Below, piece by piece: positions 45,364 to 55,070 of a stretch of 64,000 bases of DNA (the stretch's first letter is position 1; each line of letters begins with the position of its first letter). The DNA lies in the NCBI RefSeq assembly GCF_010725055.1, contig NZ_BJKB01000002.1, forward strand, positions 372,001-436,000, in the 5' to 3' direction. The notes under the pieces are model-generated. The model worked only from the letters and a program-made list of their open reading frames with translations. It was not told where the DNA came from and made no database searches. The DNA comes from Gelidibacter japonicus (GTDB lineage Bacteria; Bacteroidota; Bacteroidia; Flavobacteriales; Flavobacteriaceae). Both the position numbers and the translations under genes were made by a program.

Positions 45364-45599
45364 ATGCGTGAAGGATGAGCGATGACAGGGCGATGGGTGA
45401 CCGATAACTGATGACCGAAGACACCTGCGACTCCCAAACTACAACCTACTACCGATCGAATACCGTCAACTGAAGACTGCCTACTGAAGACTGTCTACTA
45501 CCCTCTAATTTCTATCCTCTATTTTCTACTTTCTCTACCGTCTATTTTCTATTTTCTACCCTCTCTACCCTCTATTTTCTATTTTCTACCCTCCATCTA
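45364..45599. repeat. Low-complexity intergenic repeats, including two 30-base tandem copies
   Basis: From 45380 to 45500 there are degenerate GACTGCCTACTGAAGA-type units; from 45500 on there is CTATTTTCTA-rich DNA in which TCTATTTTCTATTTTCTACC plus CTC occurs at 45541-45563 and again at 45571-45593 (period 30). It lies between the convergent envelope-protein and RND genes and contains no frame worth calling. Confidence 0.7.
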
Positions 45600-48500
45600 T
45601 TACTCTTTAGATTTTCTATACGCCAAATAAAACAACTGGGGCAATACCGTCAAGGAAAGCAGGGTACAAATTAAAATCCCTCCCACAATCATAATCGCCA
45701 AGGGCTTTTGAATTTCAGAGCCCATACCATGCGACAGTGCAGCTGGCAACAGCCCCATGGCCCCCATGAGGCCTATCATAACAATGGGTCTTATTTTTTC
45801 TTGCACCCCCAAAGAAATGGCTTCTCTTAAATTATGGCGTTCCCGTAATTTCTCATGAATAACGGTAATCAAAATCAGTCCGTTAATGGTTGACACCCCA
45901 AAAAGGATAATAAAGCCGATCCCCGCCGAAATACCAAAAACCGTTCCTGTAACCCATAATGAGATCAAGCCGCCAATAAAGGCAAAAGGCAGGGTAAGCG
46001 CAGCAATAATAGTGTCTTTGACGTTCCCGAAGTTCATGTACAACAAGAAAAGAATCAGTAATAATGAGATAGGAACAACCACCATTAATTGCTTACTGGC
46101 ACGTTCCTTACTTTCAAACTCTCCAGCCCACTCCACTTTGTTGTACGATGGAATTTCGACTTCAGCGTCCACTTTTTTTCGTGCTTCTGCAATGGTGCTT
46201 CCCAGGTCACGGCCCTCAATACTAAATCCTACACCAATATAACGGCTGTTGCCTTCTCGGTAAATAAATGCCGGCCCCGTATGAAAATCGATAGTAGCTA
46301 TCTCCTTTAATGGCACATAATTACCATCATAAACAGGCACTAAGATATTACCAATAGCTTCAGCCGATTCACGATGTGGTTTTTGATATCTAATGCGCAC
46401 ATCAAACATCCGTTCGCCTTCATAAAAAGTAGTGGCTGCCTGACCTCCGATGGCCATGGCCACCACCGATTGCGCATCAGCCATGGTCACACCATATCTT
46501 GCCATTTTATGATCGTGTAGCTGAATTCGCAATTCGGGTTGACCGATATTTTCATAAACGTTCAAATCGGTAATACCTTCAATATCCCGGATGGCATCTG
46601 CAACCTCATGGGCCTTCTCTTCCAATTCGAAAAGATCATCACCAAAAATTTTCACCACCAAGGAGCTTTTAACACCGGCCACATATTCTTCCACGTTGTC
46701 TTGAATAGGCTGACTAAATCCGAAATTGATCCCGGGATAGGTTTCCAAATCGTCCCGTATTTCTGCCATTAAATCGTCTTTAGAAATAGCTCGCTCCCAT
46801 TCGTCTTCAGGTTTTAACTCAATATGGAATTCGATATTAAAAAAACCGGTAGGATCAGTACCATCATTGGGACGTCCCGTTTGAGTCAATACAAATTTAA
46901 TTTCGTCGTGCTGTCTTATTTTTTCTTTCATTTCCTGGGCCAGCTTCACCGATTCGTCCAAATGGATACTTACCGGTAAGGTGGCACGGACATAAATGGC
47001 ACCCTCATTTAATTTTGGCAGGAATTCAGTGCCATAGTAACTGAACTTTACAGCACATATCACCAACAAACCTACAAACGTATATAAGGTTGCCTTTCTA
47101 TACTTATCTGTAAACTTAAAAAGTTTGAAGAATTGGACATTAAAAAACCTTGACACAATACTTTCCTTATCATTCACTCCCTTATTCAACAGGACTTTAC
47201 ACATGGCCGGCACATAAGTCAGGCTCAAAATCAACGAGCCTAACAGTGCATAACCCAAAGTAAACGCCAATGGTGAAAACATCTTTCCTTCAACTTTCTG
47301 GAATGAAAAAATTGGCATCAAGGCTACAATGAGAATAAACAGTGCAAAAAATATGGGGGTTGACACCTTGCCCACACTCTTTTTAATAATTCCCAATTTA
47401 GAAACTTTGGCGAATTTATCTCTTCCCATAAGACGGGATTTTATTTGAAGTGAAACAAAAACCTGTTCCACAATAACCAAAGTTCCTTCTAGTAGCAAGC
47501 CAAAATCAAGCGCACCCATAGATATTAAATTGGCTGGCAAACCTTGAATGCGCAACATGATGATCGCAAATAAAAAGGATAGCGGAATGACCGATGCTAC
47601 AATCAAGGTGGTTCTCCAATTATAAAGAAAGATAAACACGATCAGTGACACCAAAATAACGCCTTCAATTAAGTTGGTAGTAACCGTTTTTACGGTAGTT
47701 TCAACCAGTTCTGAACGGTCAATAAAAGGAACTATTTCCACATTTTTAGGTAGAATTCGGGTGTTCAGTTCATTTATTCTGGTTTTTAAGCCCTCAATAA
47801 CATCGGCAGGATTTTCACCTCTCAACATGATCACAATGCCCTGAACAAGATCATCATCTTCATCCAGACCCACTTGGCCCAATCTTGGTTTGGCAGCAAT
47901 TATGACTTCGGCCACATGCTTTACCAAAACAGGGGTCGAACCATTTACCGTAATCAAAATATTTTCTATGTCTTCAACGCTTTCCAATAAGCCCACACCT
48001 CGAACGGCATAGGCTTGATCGCCACGTTGAATGACATCGCCGCCAACATTGATATTGCTTTTAGATACCGCTTCATAAACGTCTAAGGGCGAAAGATCAT
48101 AATTTTTTAATTCGCTGGGATTGATCTGGATTTCATATATCTTCTCTTCACCTCCAAAACTCGCAACATCGGCAACGCCGGGAACGGATAAAAGTTCGCG
48201 TTCAATCACCCAATCGTGAATGGCAGAAATTTCCTTGATTGGCAAATCACTTTTCACCACATATCTAAAAATTTCACCCGTCGCTCCAGAAGGTGGCTCT
48301 ATCTGTGCGTCACTCCCCTCGGGCAATACCAAGCCTTGAAGCCTATTGGAAGCATATTGTTGTGCATAAAAATCTTCAACATCATCATCAAAAATAACGG
48401 TGACCACCGAAAGCCCAAATAACGAAATGGAGCGCACTTCAGCCTTTTTCGGAATGGTATTCATTTCCTTAGAAACTGGAAGTGTAATAAACTTTTCAAC

Positions 48501-48689
48501 TTCTTCAGCACTTCTACCTGGCCATTGCGTAATGATTCGCGCTCTGGTATTGGTGACATCCGGAAATGCTTCGATCGGAATTTTGATATAATTTATGATC
48601 CCAGCCACCAGCAATAATCCTGTTAGAAAAAACACAATGGTGGAGTTTTTTAAGGAAAACCCCACAATACCTTGGACAAATTTCTTCAT
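45600..48689 (-). CDS. CusA/CzcA-type heavy-metal RND efflux pump
   Basis: A 1029-residue inner-membrane pump exporting metal ions through the adaptor and TolC. It has about twelve membrane segments and two large periplasmic loops. In TM4 the CzcA proton-relay triad D-D-E reads D395-E401-E408 (ALDFGLLLEGTLVIVE), so the second Asp is Glu. HME-type features include PIEAFPDVTNTRARI (about 34-48) and WPGRSAEEVEKFITLPV (about 52-68). Whether it moves Cu, Ag, Zn, Co or Ni cannot be told. Nine bases from the adaptor; last gene of the efflux operon. Confidence 0.93.
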   Translation of the reverse strand: MKKFVQGIVGFSLKNSTIVFFLTGLLLVAGIINYIKIPIEAFPDVTNTRARIITQWPGRSAEEVEKFITLPVSKEMNTIPKKAEVRSISLFGLSVVTVIFDDDVEDFYAQQYASNRLQGLVLPEGSDAQIEPPSGATGEIFRYVVKSDLPIKEISAIHDWVIERELLSVPGVADVASFGGEEKIYEIQINPSELKNYDLSPLDVYEAVSKSNINVGGDVIQRGDQAYAVRGVGLLESVEDIENILITVNGSTPVLVKHVAEVIIAAKPRLGQVGLDEDDDLVQGIVIMLRGENPADVIEGLKTRINELNTRILPKNVEIVPFIDRSELVETTVKTVTTNLIEGVILVSLIVFIFLYNWRTTLIVASVIPLSFLFAIIMLRIQGLPANLISMGALDFGLLLEGTLVIVEQVFVSLQIKSRLMGRDKFAKVSKLGIIKKSVGKVSTPIFFALFILIVALMPIFSFQKVEGKMFSPLAFTLGYALLGSLILSLTYVPAMCKVLLNKGVNDKESIVSRFFNVQFFKLFKFTDKYRKATLYTFVGLLVICAVKFSYYGTEFLPKLNEGAIYVRATLPVSIHLDESVKLAQEMKEKIRQHDEIKFVLTQTGRPNDGTDPTGFFNIEFHIELKPEDEWERAISKDDLMAEIRDDLETYPGINFGFSQPIQDNVEEYVAGVKSSLVVKIFGDDLFELEEKAHEVADAIRDIEGITDLNVYENIGQPELRIQLHDHKMARYGVTMADAQSVVAMAIGGQAATTFYEGERMFDVRIRYQKPHRESAEAIGNILVPVYDGNYVPLKEIATIDFHTGPAFIYREGNSRYIGVGFSIEGRDLGSTIAEARKKVDAEVEIPSYNKVEWAGEFESKERASKQLMVVVPISLLLILFLLYMNFGNVKDTIIAALTLPFAFIGGLISLWVTGTVFGISAGIGFIILFGVSTINGLILITVIHEKLRERHNLREAISLGVQEKIRPIVMIGLMGAMGLLPAALSHGMGSEIQKPLAIMIVGGILICTLLSLTVLPQLFYLAYRKSKE

Positions 48690-48698
48690 GGATAAGGA

Positions 48699-49808
48699 TT
48701 ACTTTAAAGCTTTTATATGGTTATAAATCAGTAAGTGATTTTTTGTAATAATCTGTTCGCCTTCGTCAATATTGTTTTCAAAATAGACCGTGTTACCATT
48801 TTGGATATTGGGTGTCACCTTTCGGACTTCGATATCGCAATCAGATTTATATAGAACAAGAAAATGTTGGTTATCATCAAAAATCAATGCATTTACAGGA
48901 GCCGCGTTGGCCATGAGACCTTCCTCCTTCTCAACGGTCACATCCACCAGCATTCCTGGCATGAGTTTGCCTTCTTTATTATCCATCACGATACGTGCTT
49001 TTAAAACACGTTCATCGGAATCAAACACTTGTGATATTGTATTAATTTCTCCAAAAAACAGCTCATTGGAATAAGGCACGGCCGTTATTTCAACCGGCAT
49101 GCCCTGCTTTACATACGGAATATTGCCAGCGTAAATATTGGCCATGATCCAAACTTCGTCTAAATCGGATATTGTAAAAAGCGGTTCACCTTCTGCCGAT
49201 ACCTGCATGCCGGCGGCTACATTTTTACTGATAATGGTCCCCGATGACGAAGCTCTAACCTGAAACACACCACGCTCCGTACTCGCACTATATAAATTAA
49301 GTTGCGCGTTGGTATTTTGCAATTCTGCTTTCAACACATCCAAATTGCTTTGTGCCTCTATCAAATCTCTCTGGGAGGCTATCTTATCACGATGCATTTC
49401 CTGAACCGATTCCAATTCACGTTGAGCGACAAGGATTTGAGATTGGAGACTCGATTTCTGGGCTGTGAGCTGACTTAATTCGCCGCTCATCATCTCTAAA
49501 AGTAACTGTCCTTTTCTGACCTCATCACCGGAAGAAAAATAGGTTTTAGTAACGACGCCACTAACCAAGCTTACAAAGTGAACCATTTTGTCTGGGTTGG
49601 TCTCCACTTTGGCATTTAGCAAAATAGATTCTGTAATGGCTTTTTTTTCTATGGGTACTTTGATAATATCATCTTTCATAAAATCGTTCAAACAAAAAGA
49701 AGCGCTCTCTTTTTGGATGAGATGTTCATTTTTATTTTTAGCACAACTACTGGTGAGTAAGAGCACTAAAGCAAAAAGGGTAAGACGATATAAATTATTA
49801 TGATACAT
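48699..49808 (-). CDS. Efflux RND periplasmic adaptor subunit (CusB/CzcB-like)
   Basis: A 369-residue membrane-fusion protein, probably a lipoprotein: the lipobox cysteine is in LLTSSCAKN (about residue 23). It contains a lipoyl/barrel-sandwich part (VSGVVTKTYFSSGDEVRKGQLL, about 83-104), a coiled-coil hairpin (about 110-155) and a beta-barrel with PGMLVDVTVEK (about 289-299). It bridges the RND pump to the TolC protein. It has no obvious extra metal-binding N-terminal domain. Confidence 0.9.
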   Translation of the reverse strand: MYHNNLYRLTLFALVLLLTSSCAKNKNEHLIQKESASFCLNDFMKDDIIKVPIEKKAITESILLNAKVETNPDKMVHFVSLVSGVVTKTYFSSGDEVRKGQLLLEMMSGELSQLTAQKSSLQSQILVAQRELESVQEMHRDKIASQRDLIEAQSNLDVLKAELQNTNAQLNLYSASTERGVFQVRASSSGTIISKNVAAGMQVSAEGEPLFTISDLDEVWIMANIYAGNIPYVKQGMPVEITAVPYSNELFFGEINTISQVFDSDERVLKARIVMDNKEGKLMPGMLVDVTVEKEEGLMANAAPVNALIFDDNQHFLVLYKSDCDIEVRKVTPNIQNGNTVYFENNIDEGEQIITKNHLLIYNHIKALK

Positions 49809-49834
49809 GCTTTGATAGGTTAAATAAGTGATGA

Positions 49835-51205
49835 TTAAATTTCTGTTCCGACGGTATATTGGAGCCTTTCCAATTGCAGATGGATTTCTTTCTTTGCCTC
49901 GAGGATAATTCTCTTATTTTCCAAATAGGCTTCCTGAAAATCCAAATATTGCAATAGGCTGATGTTTCTATTCACAAAATTCTTTGTGTAACTCTCAAAG
50001 ATCTCATCTAAATCTGTTTCAAAATCAGGATCTATGCTCTCATAAAATGTTAAGGCGGCTCTGAAATCCTTATAGTTCTGATCAAATTCGGCGCGTGCCC
50101 TTAACCGAAGGTCATTGGATAGGTAAGTGGTGTTTTCAATACCCATTTGTGCATGCGCGATTGCGCCTTGATTTCTGTTAAAAACAGGTAAGTCTATAGA
50201 TAGACCAAATCCGAAGAAACTTGGCCATACACCTCCTCCACGATCGTAAGAGGCATTCAAATTGATATCAGGTATGGCTTGCGATTTTTCATAGGTCAGC
50301 AAACTCTTAAAGTATTCATTTTCCAGTTCCGCCAATTTGACATCGGGTCTATACCTCAAGAAATCTTGCTCAAGGTTCAACATATCAAGATTTTGAAGAT
50401 TTTGCAGATTGGGCGTAAAATCTTCTTCAAGCACAAATAAACTCGCAGGTCCAGTAATGCTCAAAAGAACCTTTAGTTCTTTTTCGGCATCGTTTTTGGC
50501 CTTGGAAAGTTCATTGATTTCTTTTGAAACTTCCAATTGCAGCGTTTGGAGTCGCATGTACTCGCCCTTGCTAATATGATCATTTTCCAGCTGTCTTTTA
50601 TAAGCATTTAGAAGATTTCGGATCAAATCGCGTTGTTCTAAAAAAACGCGATTGTACAATTGCAAATACTGTAATTCTGTGAGCGTATTTCTAAACTCAT
50701 ATTTTAGATTTCGGAGCAGTTCTTCAAATTCCTGTTCAGCTACTTTAACGCCAACCTTTTCAACATCCATTTGTTTTTTCCGTTTCCTGGCGGTAACAAT
50801 TTGTTGCTCCAATTGAACTGCAAACTGAGTGTTTTGGGCCACATTCCCAAAAACCTGTGGCAGTGGTTCATCTAAATAAGACAGTTGTTTATCAGTGGCC
50901 CAAAGATTAACTTCTTCAATGCTCAAGTTTGGATTAGGCCAAAGTTTGGCCTGTAGCACCATGGCCTCCGCCTGATTTATTTTGTAAGTCTCGGCAAGAA
51001 GCAGTAGGTTTTGCTTCAAGAAAAGTTCTTCATAGTGTTGCCTGCTAAGTTTTAGGGTGTCTGTTTGTCGTACCTGTGATAACAGAGTGGAGCTAAATCC
51101 TATGAATAGTAAGAAGGTAATCTTCGAGAAGATTCGTCCATTACCTTGTACATTTTCACCATTTGTTTTAATGCCTTTCAATTCCATGGTGGCAAAAGAC
51201 TTCAA
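49835..51205 (-). CDS. TolC family outer-membrane efflux channel
   Basis: A 456-residue outer-membrane channel. The export segment (about 25-45, ILFLLFIGFSST-like) follows an unusually long polar N-terminus (MKSFATMELKGIKTNGENVQ), so Met7 (51187) or a later start could be the real one. Two repeats of long amphipathic helices (about 70-240 and 290-450) with NPNLSIEEVN and YDRGGGVWPSFFGFGLSIDLPVF mark the periplasmic tunnel and barrel strands. Middle gene of the metal-efflux operon. Confidence 0.9.
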   Translation of the reverse strand: MKSFATMELKGIKTNGENVQGNGRIFSKITFLLFIGFSSTLLSQVRQTDTLKLSRQHYEELFLKQNLLLLAETYKINQAEAMVLQAKLWPNPNLSIEEVNLWATDKQLSYLDEPLPQVFGNVAQNTQFAVQLEQQIVTARKRKKQMDVEKVGVKVAEQEFEELLRNLKYEFRNTLTELQYLQLYNRVFLEQRDLIRNLLNAYKRQLENDHISKGEYMRLQTLQLEVSKEINELSKAKNDAEKELKVLLSITGPASLFVLEEDFTPNLQNLQNLDMLNLEQDFLRYRPDVKLAELENEYFKSLLTYEKSQAIPDINLNASYDRGGGVWPSFFGFGLSIDLPVFNRNQGAIAHAQMGIENTTYLSNDLRLRARAEFDQNYKDFRAALTFYESIDPDFETDLDEIFESYTKNFVNRNISLLQYLDFQEAYLENKRIILEAKKEIHLQLERLQYTVGTEI

Positions 51206-51244
51206 ATCAAGCTTAAAAAGACCTTAAAATGGATAAAGTTTAAC

Positions 51245-52633
51245 TTAAGATTTGTCTAATTGACTCTTAATAGGAAATATTACAGTGAAGGTATTTAAAT
51301 TTTTATGGTCCGTGTGATAAGAAATAAACCCTTGGTGCTGTGAAATAATATTATAAATGAAAACAAGTCCCAATCCAAAGCCCGATTTACCTTTACTATT
51401 TTCTCCTCTGAAAAAGTGTTGAAAAAGAAATTTCTGTTCCTCCTTAGTGATAACAGGGCCTTCATTTATAAAATCCAATTGAAGTTGTTTTTTATCAGTA
51501 ATGATATGAATGCTACCTTCCTTATTAGAACTGTAATGGATGGAATTCAACATCAGGTTCATAAAAGCCGCTTTTAACAATCGCGCAGAACCTTGAATCG
51601 TCAATAGGCTCTCGTTGTCTGTAGGGCCAATATAATCGACTGAGAATTCAAAATCCGGATATAATATGGACAGTTCGTCCATTGTATCAAAAATCAACTC
51701 ATCCACCCGAATGTTGGTTTTTGGAATGCTATGTCCACCATCGGTTTTTGAAAGTTCCAACAAGAGATTTATAATTTCACTAAGATTTTTGGTGTCCTCT
51801 TTCTGACGATTGATCAGTGATTTCAATACGTCCAAGTCCGTTTCATTTAGCATGCGCTCAAAATTGGAAACCAGAACAGCAATAGGGGTTTTTAACTCAT
51901 GTGAAATGTGGTTGATGGCGTGTTTCTGAAAAGAAACGGCTTCCTTCATCCGTTTCATCAACTTGTTGAACTGCTCGGCCAAAACCACTATTTCATTTTC
52001 CGAACGCTCCACTTCTATTGGAATATAAAGCGTATCAAAATTATAATTGGTAATCTTTTTAGTGATATCAACTATTGGCTCTGATATAATTCGTGAGAGA
52101 TAATACGCAATTAAAATAACGACCAGTGTGATTCCTAAAAACGTAAATATTAAAACATAGCGCAAAAAATCCAATTTTGAATACCCCGATTCATCAAAAG
52201 CTTTGTTGATGCCGTAGTAGGTATTGTTATTGTATTTTATATAGACACCTACCACGTCGTATAAATCGTCTTTGGTTTCCAACCAAGGATTAACGATGGT
52301 CAACACCTTAAGAATACTGTCGATATCTTTCTGAGGAATCTGTAAATCATCAATACTGGAATAAATCAAGGTTTTGGAATGGTCAAAAATCAAGAGTTTC
52401 TCGTCGTAAAATTCATTGATACTGATCCGATCCATAGCTTGAATAATGGATTCATCGGCTTGTTTAATTTCAGTTAAAAACCTTATGGTCGAGATAATTT
52501 TCTGTTTCTGTTTTTGCTGAAATTCCTCTTCACGATATTCATAAAAAAGAGTATAAATAAAAAATAAGGTGATGCCCAACAAACTGACAATGGTTGTTGA
52601 AAAATACAATAGGATCTTTCTTCTAATACTCAT
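51245..52633 (-). CDS. Two-component sensor histidine kinase of the efflux operon
   Basis: A 462-residue inner-membrane kinase with membrane segments at about 10-30 and 155-178 flanking a periplasmic sensor of about 125 residues, then HAMP (about 180-230), the phospho-acceptor His in INHISHELKTP (about 243) and the HATPase domain (LMLNSIHYS about 355, GFGLGLVFI about 420). No Cys/Met/His-rich metal motif stands out in the sensor loop. It shares one base with the response regulator stop (TGATG). Confidence 0.92.
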   Translation of the reverse strand: MSIRRKILLYFSTTIVSLLGITLFFIYTLFYEYREEEFQQKQKQKIISTIRFLTEIKQADESIIQAMDRISINEFYDEKLLIFDHSKTLIYSSIDDLQIPQKDIDSILKVLTIVNPWLETKDDLYDVVGVYIKYNNNTYYGINKAFDESGYSKLDFLRYVLIFTFLGITLVVILIAYYLSRIISEPIVDITKKITNYNFDTLYIPIEVERSENEIVVLAEQFNKLMKRMKEAVSFQKHAINHISHELKTPIAVLVSNFERMLNETDLDVLKSLINRQKEDTKNLSEIINLLLELSKTDGGHSIPKTNIRVDELIFDTMDELSILYPDFEFSVDYIGPTDNESLLTIQGSARLLKAAFMNLMLNSIHYSSNKEGSIHIITDKKQLQLDFINEGPVITKEEQKFLFQHFFRGENSKGKSGFGLGLVFIYNIISQHQGFISYHTDHKNLNTFTVIFPIKSQLDKS

Positions 52634-53319
52634 CAGTCTTCAAAATAATAGCCGTATCCTATTTTGGTTTTGATGGATTCTTTATCAAAGGGACGATCAA
52701 TTTTCTTTCTTAAAAAATTAATATAGACTTCAATCGTATTGGTGTTAGCGTCAAAAGATCTCCCCCAAATTTCTTCGATTAGCCGCTGTTTAGAAACAAT
52801 TTCACCTTTCGACTCTATAAGTTTCAGTAAAATTTGATACTCTCTTGGCGTGAGTGGAATTTCAATTTCCTGTCTACTTACTTTTTTTAATTTGGTATTC
52901 ACCTGTAGATCACCAGCTATAATAATTTCGTTTTCTTGAAGATCAACTGGAATATTTTGACTGCGTTTTATAAGGGAATTGATCTTTAAAATCAGTTCGC
53001 GCATATAAAAAGGCTTGGTTATATAATCGTCTGCCCCCATTTCGTAACCATGGACTTTATCTTCCAGTTCAGAAAATGCCGAAATCATTAGAATAGGAGT
53101 GGCGATATTATGTGTCCGAAAATCCTTCGCCAAATCGAAACCGTTCTTTCCGGGCAAATTAATATCTAACAAGATGCAGTCGAATTGTGATTTACTAAGA
53201 ATTCGTTCCGCCAACAAGCCGTCATAAACAGTTTCCACCTGCATGTTCTCAGCCACAAGAGCTTCTTTTATATTCCTGTTCAGTTCCGGATCATCTTCAA
53301 TAATTAGTATTTTTTTCAC
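52633..53319 (-). CDS. OmpR-family response regulator
   Basis: A 228-residue regulator with a receiver domain (phospho-Asp D52 in CILLDINLPG, acidic pocket E8/D9/D10, switch Lys in ITKPF near 103) and an OmpR-type winged helix (about 130-226, ending GYGYYFED). The start codon is GTG at 53317-53319. It has its own good promoter and leads the five-gene metal-efflux operon, so it likely activates that operon when its kinase senses metal. Confidence 0.93.
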   Translation of the reverse strand: MKKILIIEDDPELNRNIKEALVAENMQVETVYDGLLAERILSKSQFDCILLDINLPGKNGFDLAKDFRTHNIATPILMISAFSELEDKVHGYEMGADDYITKPFYMRELILKINSLIKRSQNIPVDLQENEIIIAGDLQVNTKLKKVSRQEIEIPLTPREYQILLKLIESKGEIVSKQRLIEEIWGRSFDANTNTIEVYINFLRKKIDRPFDKESIKTKIGYGYYFED

Positions 53320-53641
53320 CTGACCGATTATTTTTCAATAATCAAAATTAAGGAATATAAAATTAAATTTGCAATGATTTGGTGAAGTCCAAGGGTCACA
53401 GGCATCGAGGGTACAGCGCTCATAGTTTTGTAGCAATCGTAAAAGCTTTAAGTGTCTATGGATTTTCATTGCGTAAAATCAGTTTTATAATGAATTTTGA
53501 CGATAATAATAAGTTCATCAAAAGGAACAAACGCTGTGCTTATTTAAGAAAAAAATTAGACTTACATTTACATTCAAAATTCTAAAAAACTCTCATACAA
53601 GTGATGTTTTTAGAAAACTCTATGGATATAAAGATTCGTTT
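53320..53641. other. Divergent regulatory region between the response regulator and mgtE
   Basis: 322 bases. The left end holds the response-regulator promoter. An open frame at 53379-53585 (68 residues, no signal, unusual composition) is not supported as a gene. No magnesium riboswitch is recognisable before mgtE, and no clean TAnnTTTG for mgtE was found. Confidence 0.5.
53343..53374 (-). promoter_or_regulatory. Promoter of the metal-efflux operon (TTG, 21-base spacer, TAATTTTG)
   Basis: On the minus strand TTG at 53372-53374, 21 bases, then TAATTTTG at 53343-53350; the GTG of the response regulator is 23 bases further. Confidence 0.65.
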
Positions 53642-54982
53642 ATGCAACTTACCAAACCTCATTTTCTCGACTTAATAAAGAATAAAAAATGGCGTGAGTT
53701 AAAGCGCTCCTTAAAGGACATGGATGCTTTAGACTTGTCATTGATGGTTGAAAACTTTTCAAAGAATGATAAGATCATCTTGTTCCGATTATTATCCAGA
53801 GATCAAGCTAAGCAAGTATTTAAAATGCTTCCGCAATCTGATCAAGAGGAAATCATTGATGGGCTATCTGAGAATTCTCAAAAACTGACACGATTGCTCA
53901 ATGATATTGAGCCGGATGATCGAACTGCATTTTTTGAAGATTTACCTCGAGACATCGCACAGAGCCTCATTGAAATGCTGTCTCCCGAAGAGCGCAAAAT
54001 TACCGTTCAACTTTTAAGCTATCCAAAAGACAGTATTGGCCGATTGATGACTCCTGAATTTGTAGCCATTAAAGAGGATATTACCGTTGCCAAAGCTTTT
54101 GAGCACATCAGAAAATTTGGCCAAGATTCTGAAACTTTAAACGTTATTTATATTATTGACCAAGACTGGAAGCTAATTGATGATTTATCTATTAAAGATT
54201 TAATACTGGCCCATCCTGAACAACTTGTAAAGGAGCTTACTGATCATCGTTTCGTTTTCTTAAACGCACTAGATGATCAAGAAATGGCTATTCAGGTGTT
54301 TAAGGATTATGATCGGGAAGCTTTACCTGTCCTGAGCAATGAAGGCGTGCTTTTAGGTATCGTTACGTTTGATGACATCTTGGACGTTATTGAAGAAGAA
54401 GGCACAGAAGACTTCCATAAATTTGGATCGGTTCAAAATGCAAGCAAGAACCCACTTAAGGAACGCATCTTTTCACTTTACAAGAACAGGATTGTTTGGC
54501 TCGTTCTTTTAGTATTTATGAACGTTTTTTCTGGTGCTGCGTTAGCGAGTTTTGAAGATGTCATTCAACAAGTTGTTGCTCTGGTATTCTTTCTGCCCTT
54601 ATTAATTGATAGTGGCGGTAACGCTGGATCACAATCGGCCACATTGATGATTCGTTATTTGGCCTTAGGTGAGATCCAATTGTCAGATTGGTATAAATTA
54701 ATTGGGCGGGAGCTATTGGTGTCTTTCTTATTGGGATTGACCATGGCGGCAAGTGTCGCGGCCGTTGCGAGTTTTAGGGCACCAGAAGTGATTCTTGTGG
54801 TCTGTATGGCAATGGTCCTAAACGTGATGCTTGGAAGTCTCATTGGAATGTTATTGCCTTTTATATTTACTAAGCTAAACATAGATCCGGCTACGGCAAG
54901 TGCACCATTGGTGACGTCTTTGGCTGATATTTGTGGAGTACTGATTTATTTTTCTCTTGCCGCACGCTATTTTGGCTTTTGA
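53642..54982 (+). CDS. mgtE: Magnesium transporter MgtE
   Basis: A 446-residue Mg2+ channel. Cytosolic N domain (about 5-130, with LLSRDQAKQVFKMLP), two CBS domains (about 135-250, ending GIVTFDDILDVIEEEGTEDF), a plug helix and five membrane segments (about 285-445). The pore signature LPLLIDSGGNAGSQSATLMI is at about 319-338 and the acidic TM5 part ...LNIDPATASAPLVTSLADICG at about 413-433. Mg2+ gating by the cytosolic domains is a family property. Confidence 0.95.
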   Translation: MQLTKPHFLDLIKNKKWRELKRSLKDMDALDLSLMVENFSKNDKIILFRLLSRDQAKQVFKMLPQSDQEEIIDGLSENSQKLTRLLNDIEPDDRTAFFEDLPRDIAQSLIEMLSPEERKITVQLLSYPKDSIGRLMTPEFVAIKEDITVAKAFEHIRKFGQDSETLNVIYIIDQDWKLIDDLSIKDLILAHPEQLVKELTDHRFVFLNALDDQEMAIQVFKDYDREALPVLSNEGVLLGIVTFDDILDVIEEEGTEDFHKFGSVQNASKNPLKERIFSLYKNRIVWLVLLVFMNVFSGAALASFEDVIQQVVALVFFLPLLIDSGGNAGSQSATLMIRYLALGEIQLSDWYKLIGRELLVSFLLGLTMAASVAAVASFRAPEVILVVCMAMVLNVMLGSLIGMLLPFIFTKLNIDPATASAPLVTSLADICGVLIYFSLAARYFGF

Positions 54983-54997
54983 CAAATTGCCATCAAA

Positions 54998-55042
54998 AAA
55001 CCAAATCTTTATTAGAAATATATTCAAATAAAGATTTGGTTT
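54998..55042. terminator. Bidirectional terminator between mgtE and rimO
   Basis: AAACCAAATCTTTATT (54998-55013) pairs perfectly with AATAAAGATTTGGTTT (55027-55042). The U-tract is better for minus-strand (rimO) transcripts; on the plus strand it is AATTTT. It is placed to stop both convergent genes. Confidence 0.85.
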
Positions 55043-55070
55043 AATTTTAAAGAGCAATTAATAATTTATT

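Noticed and set aside
53379-53585. 68-residue forward frame before mgtE
   Set aside because: No promoter, no ribosome binding site, no recognisable motif, and it occupies a divergent regulatory region; not supported.
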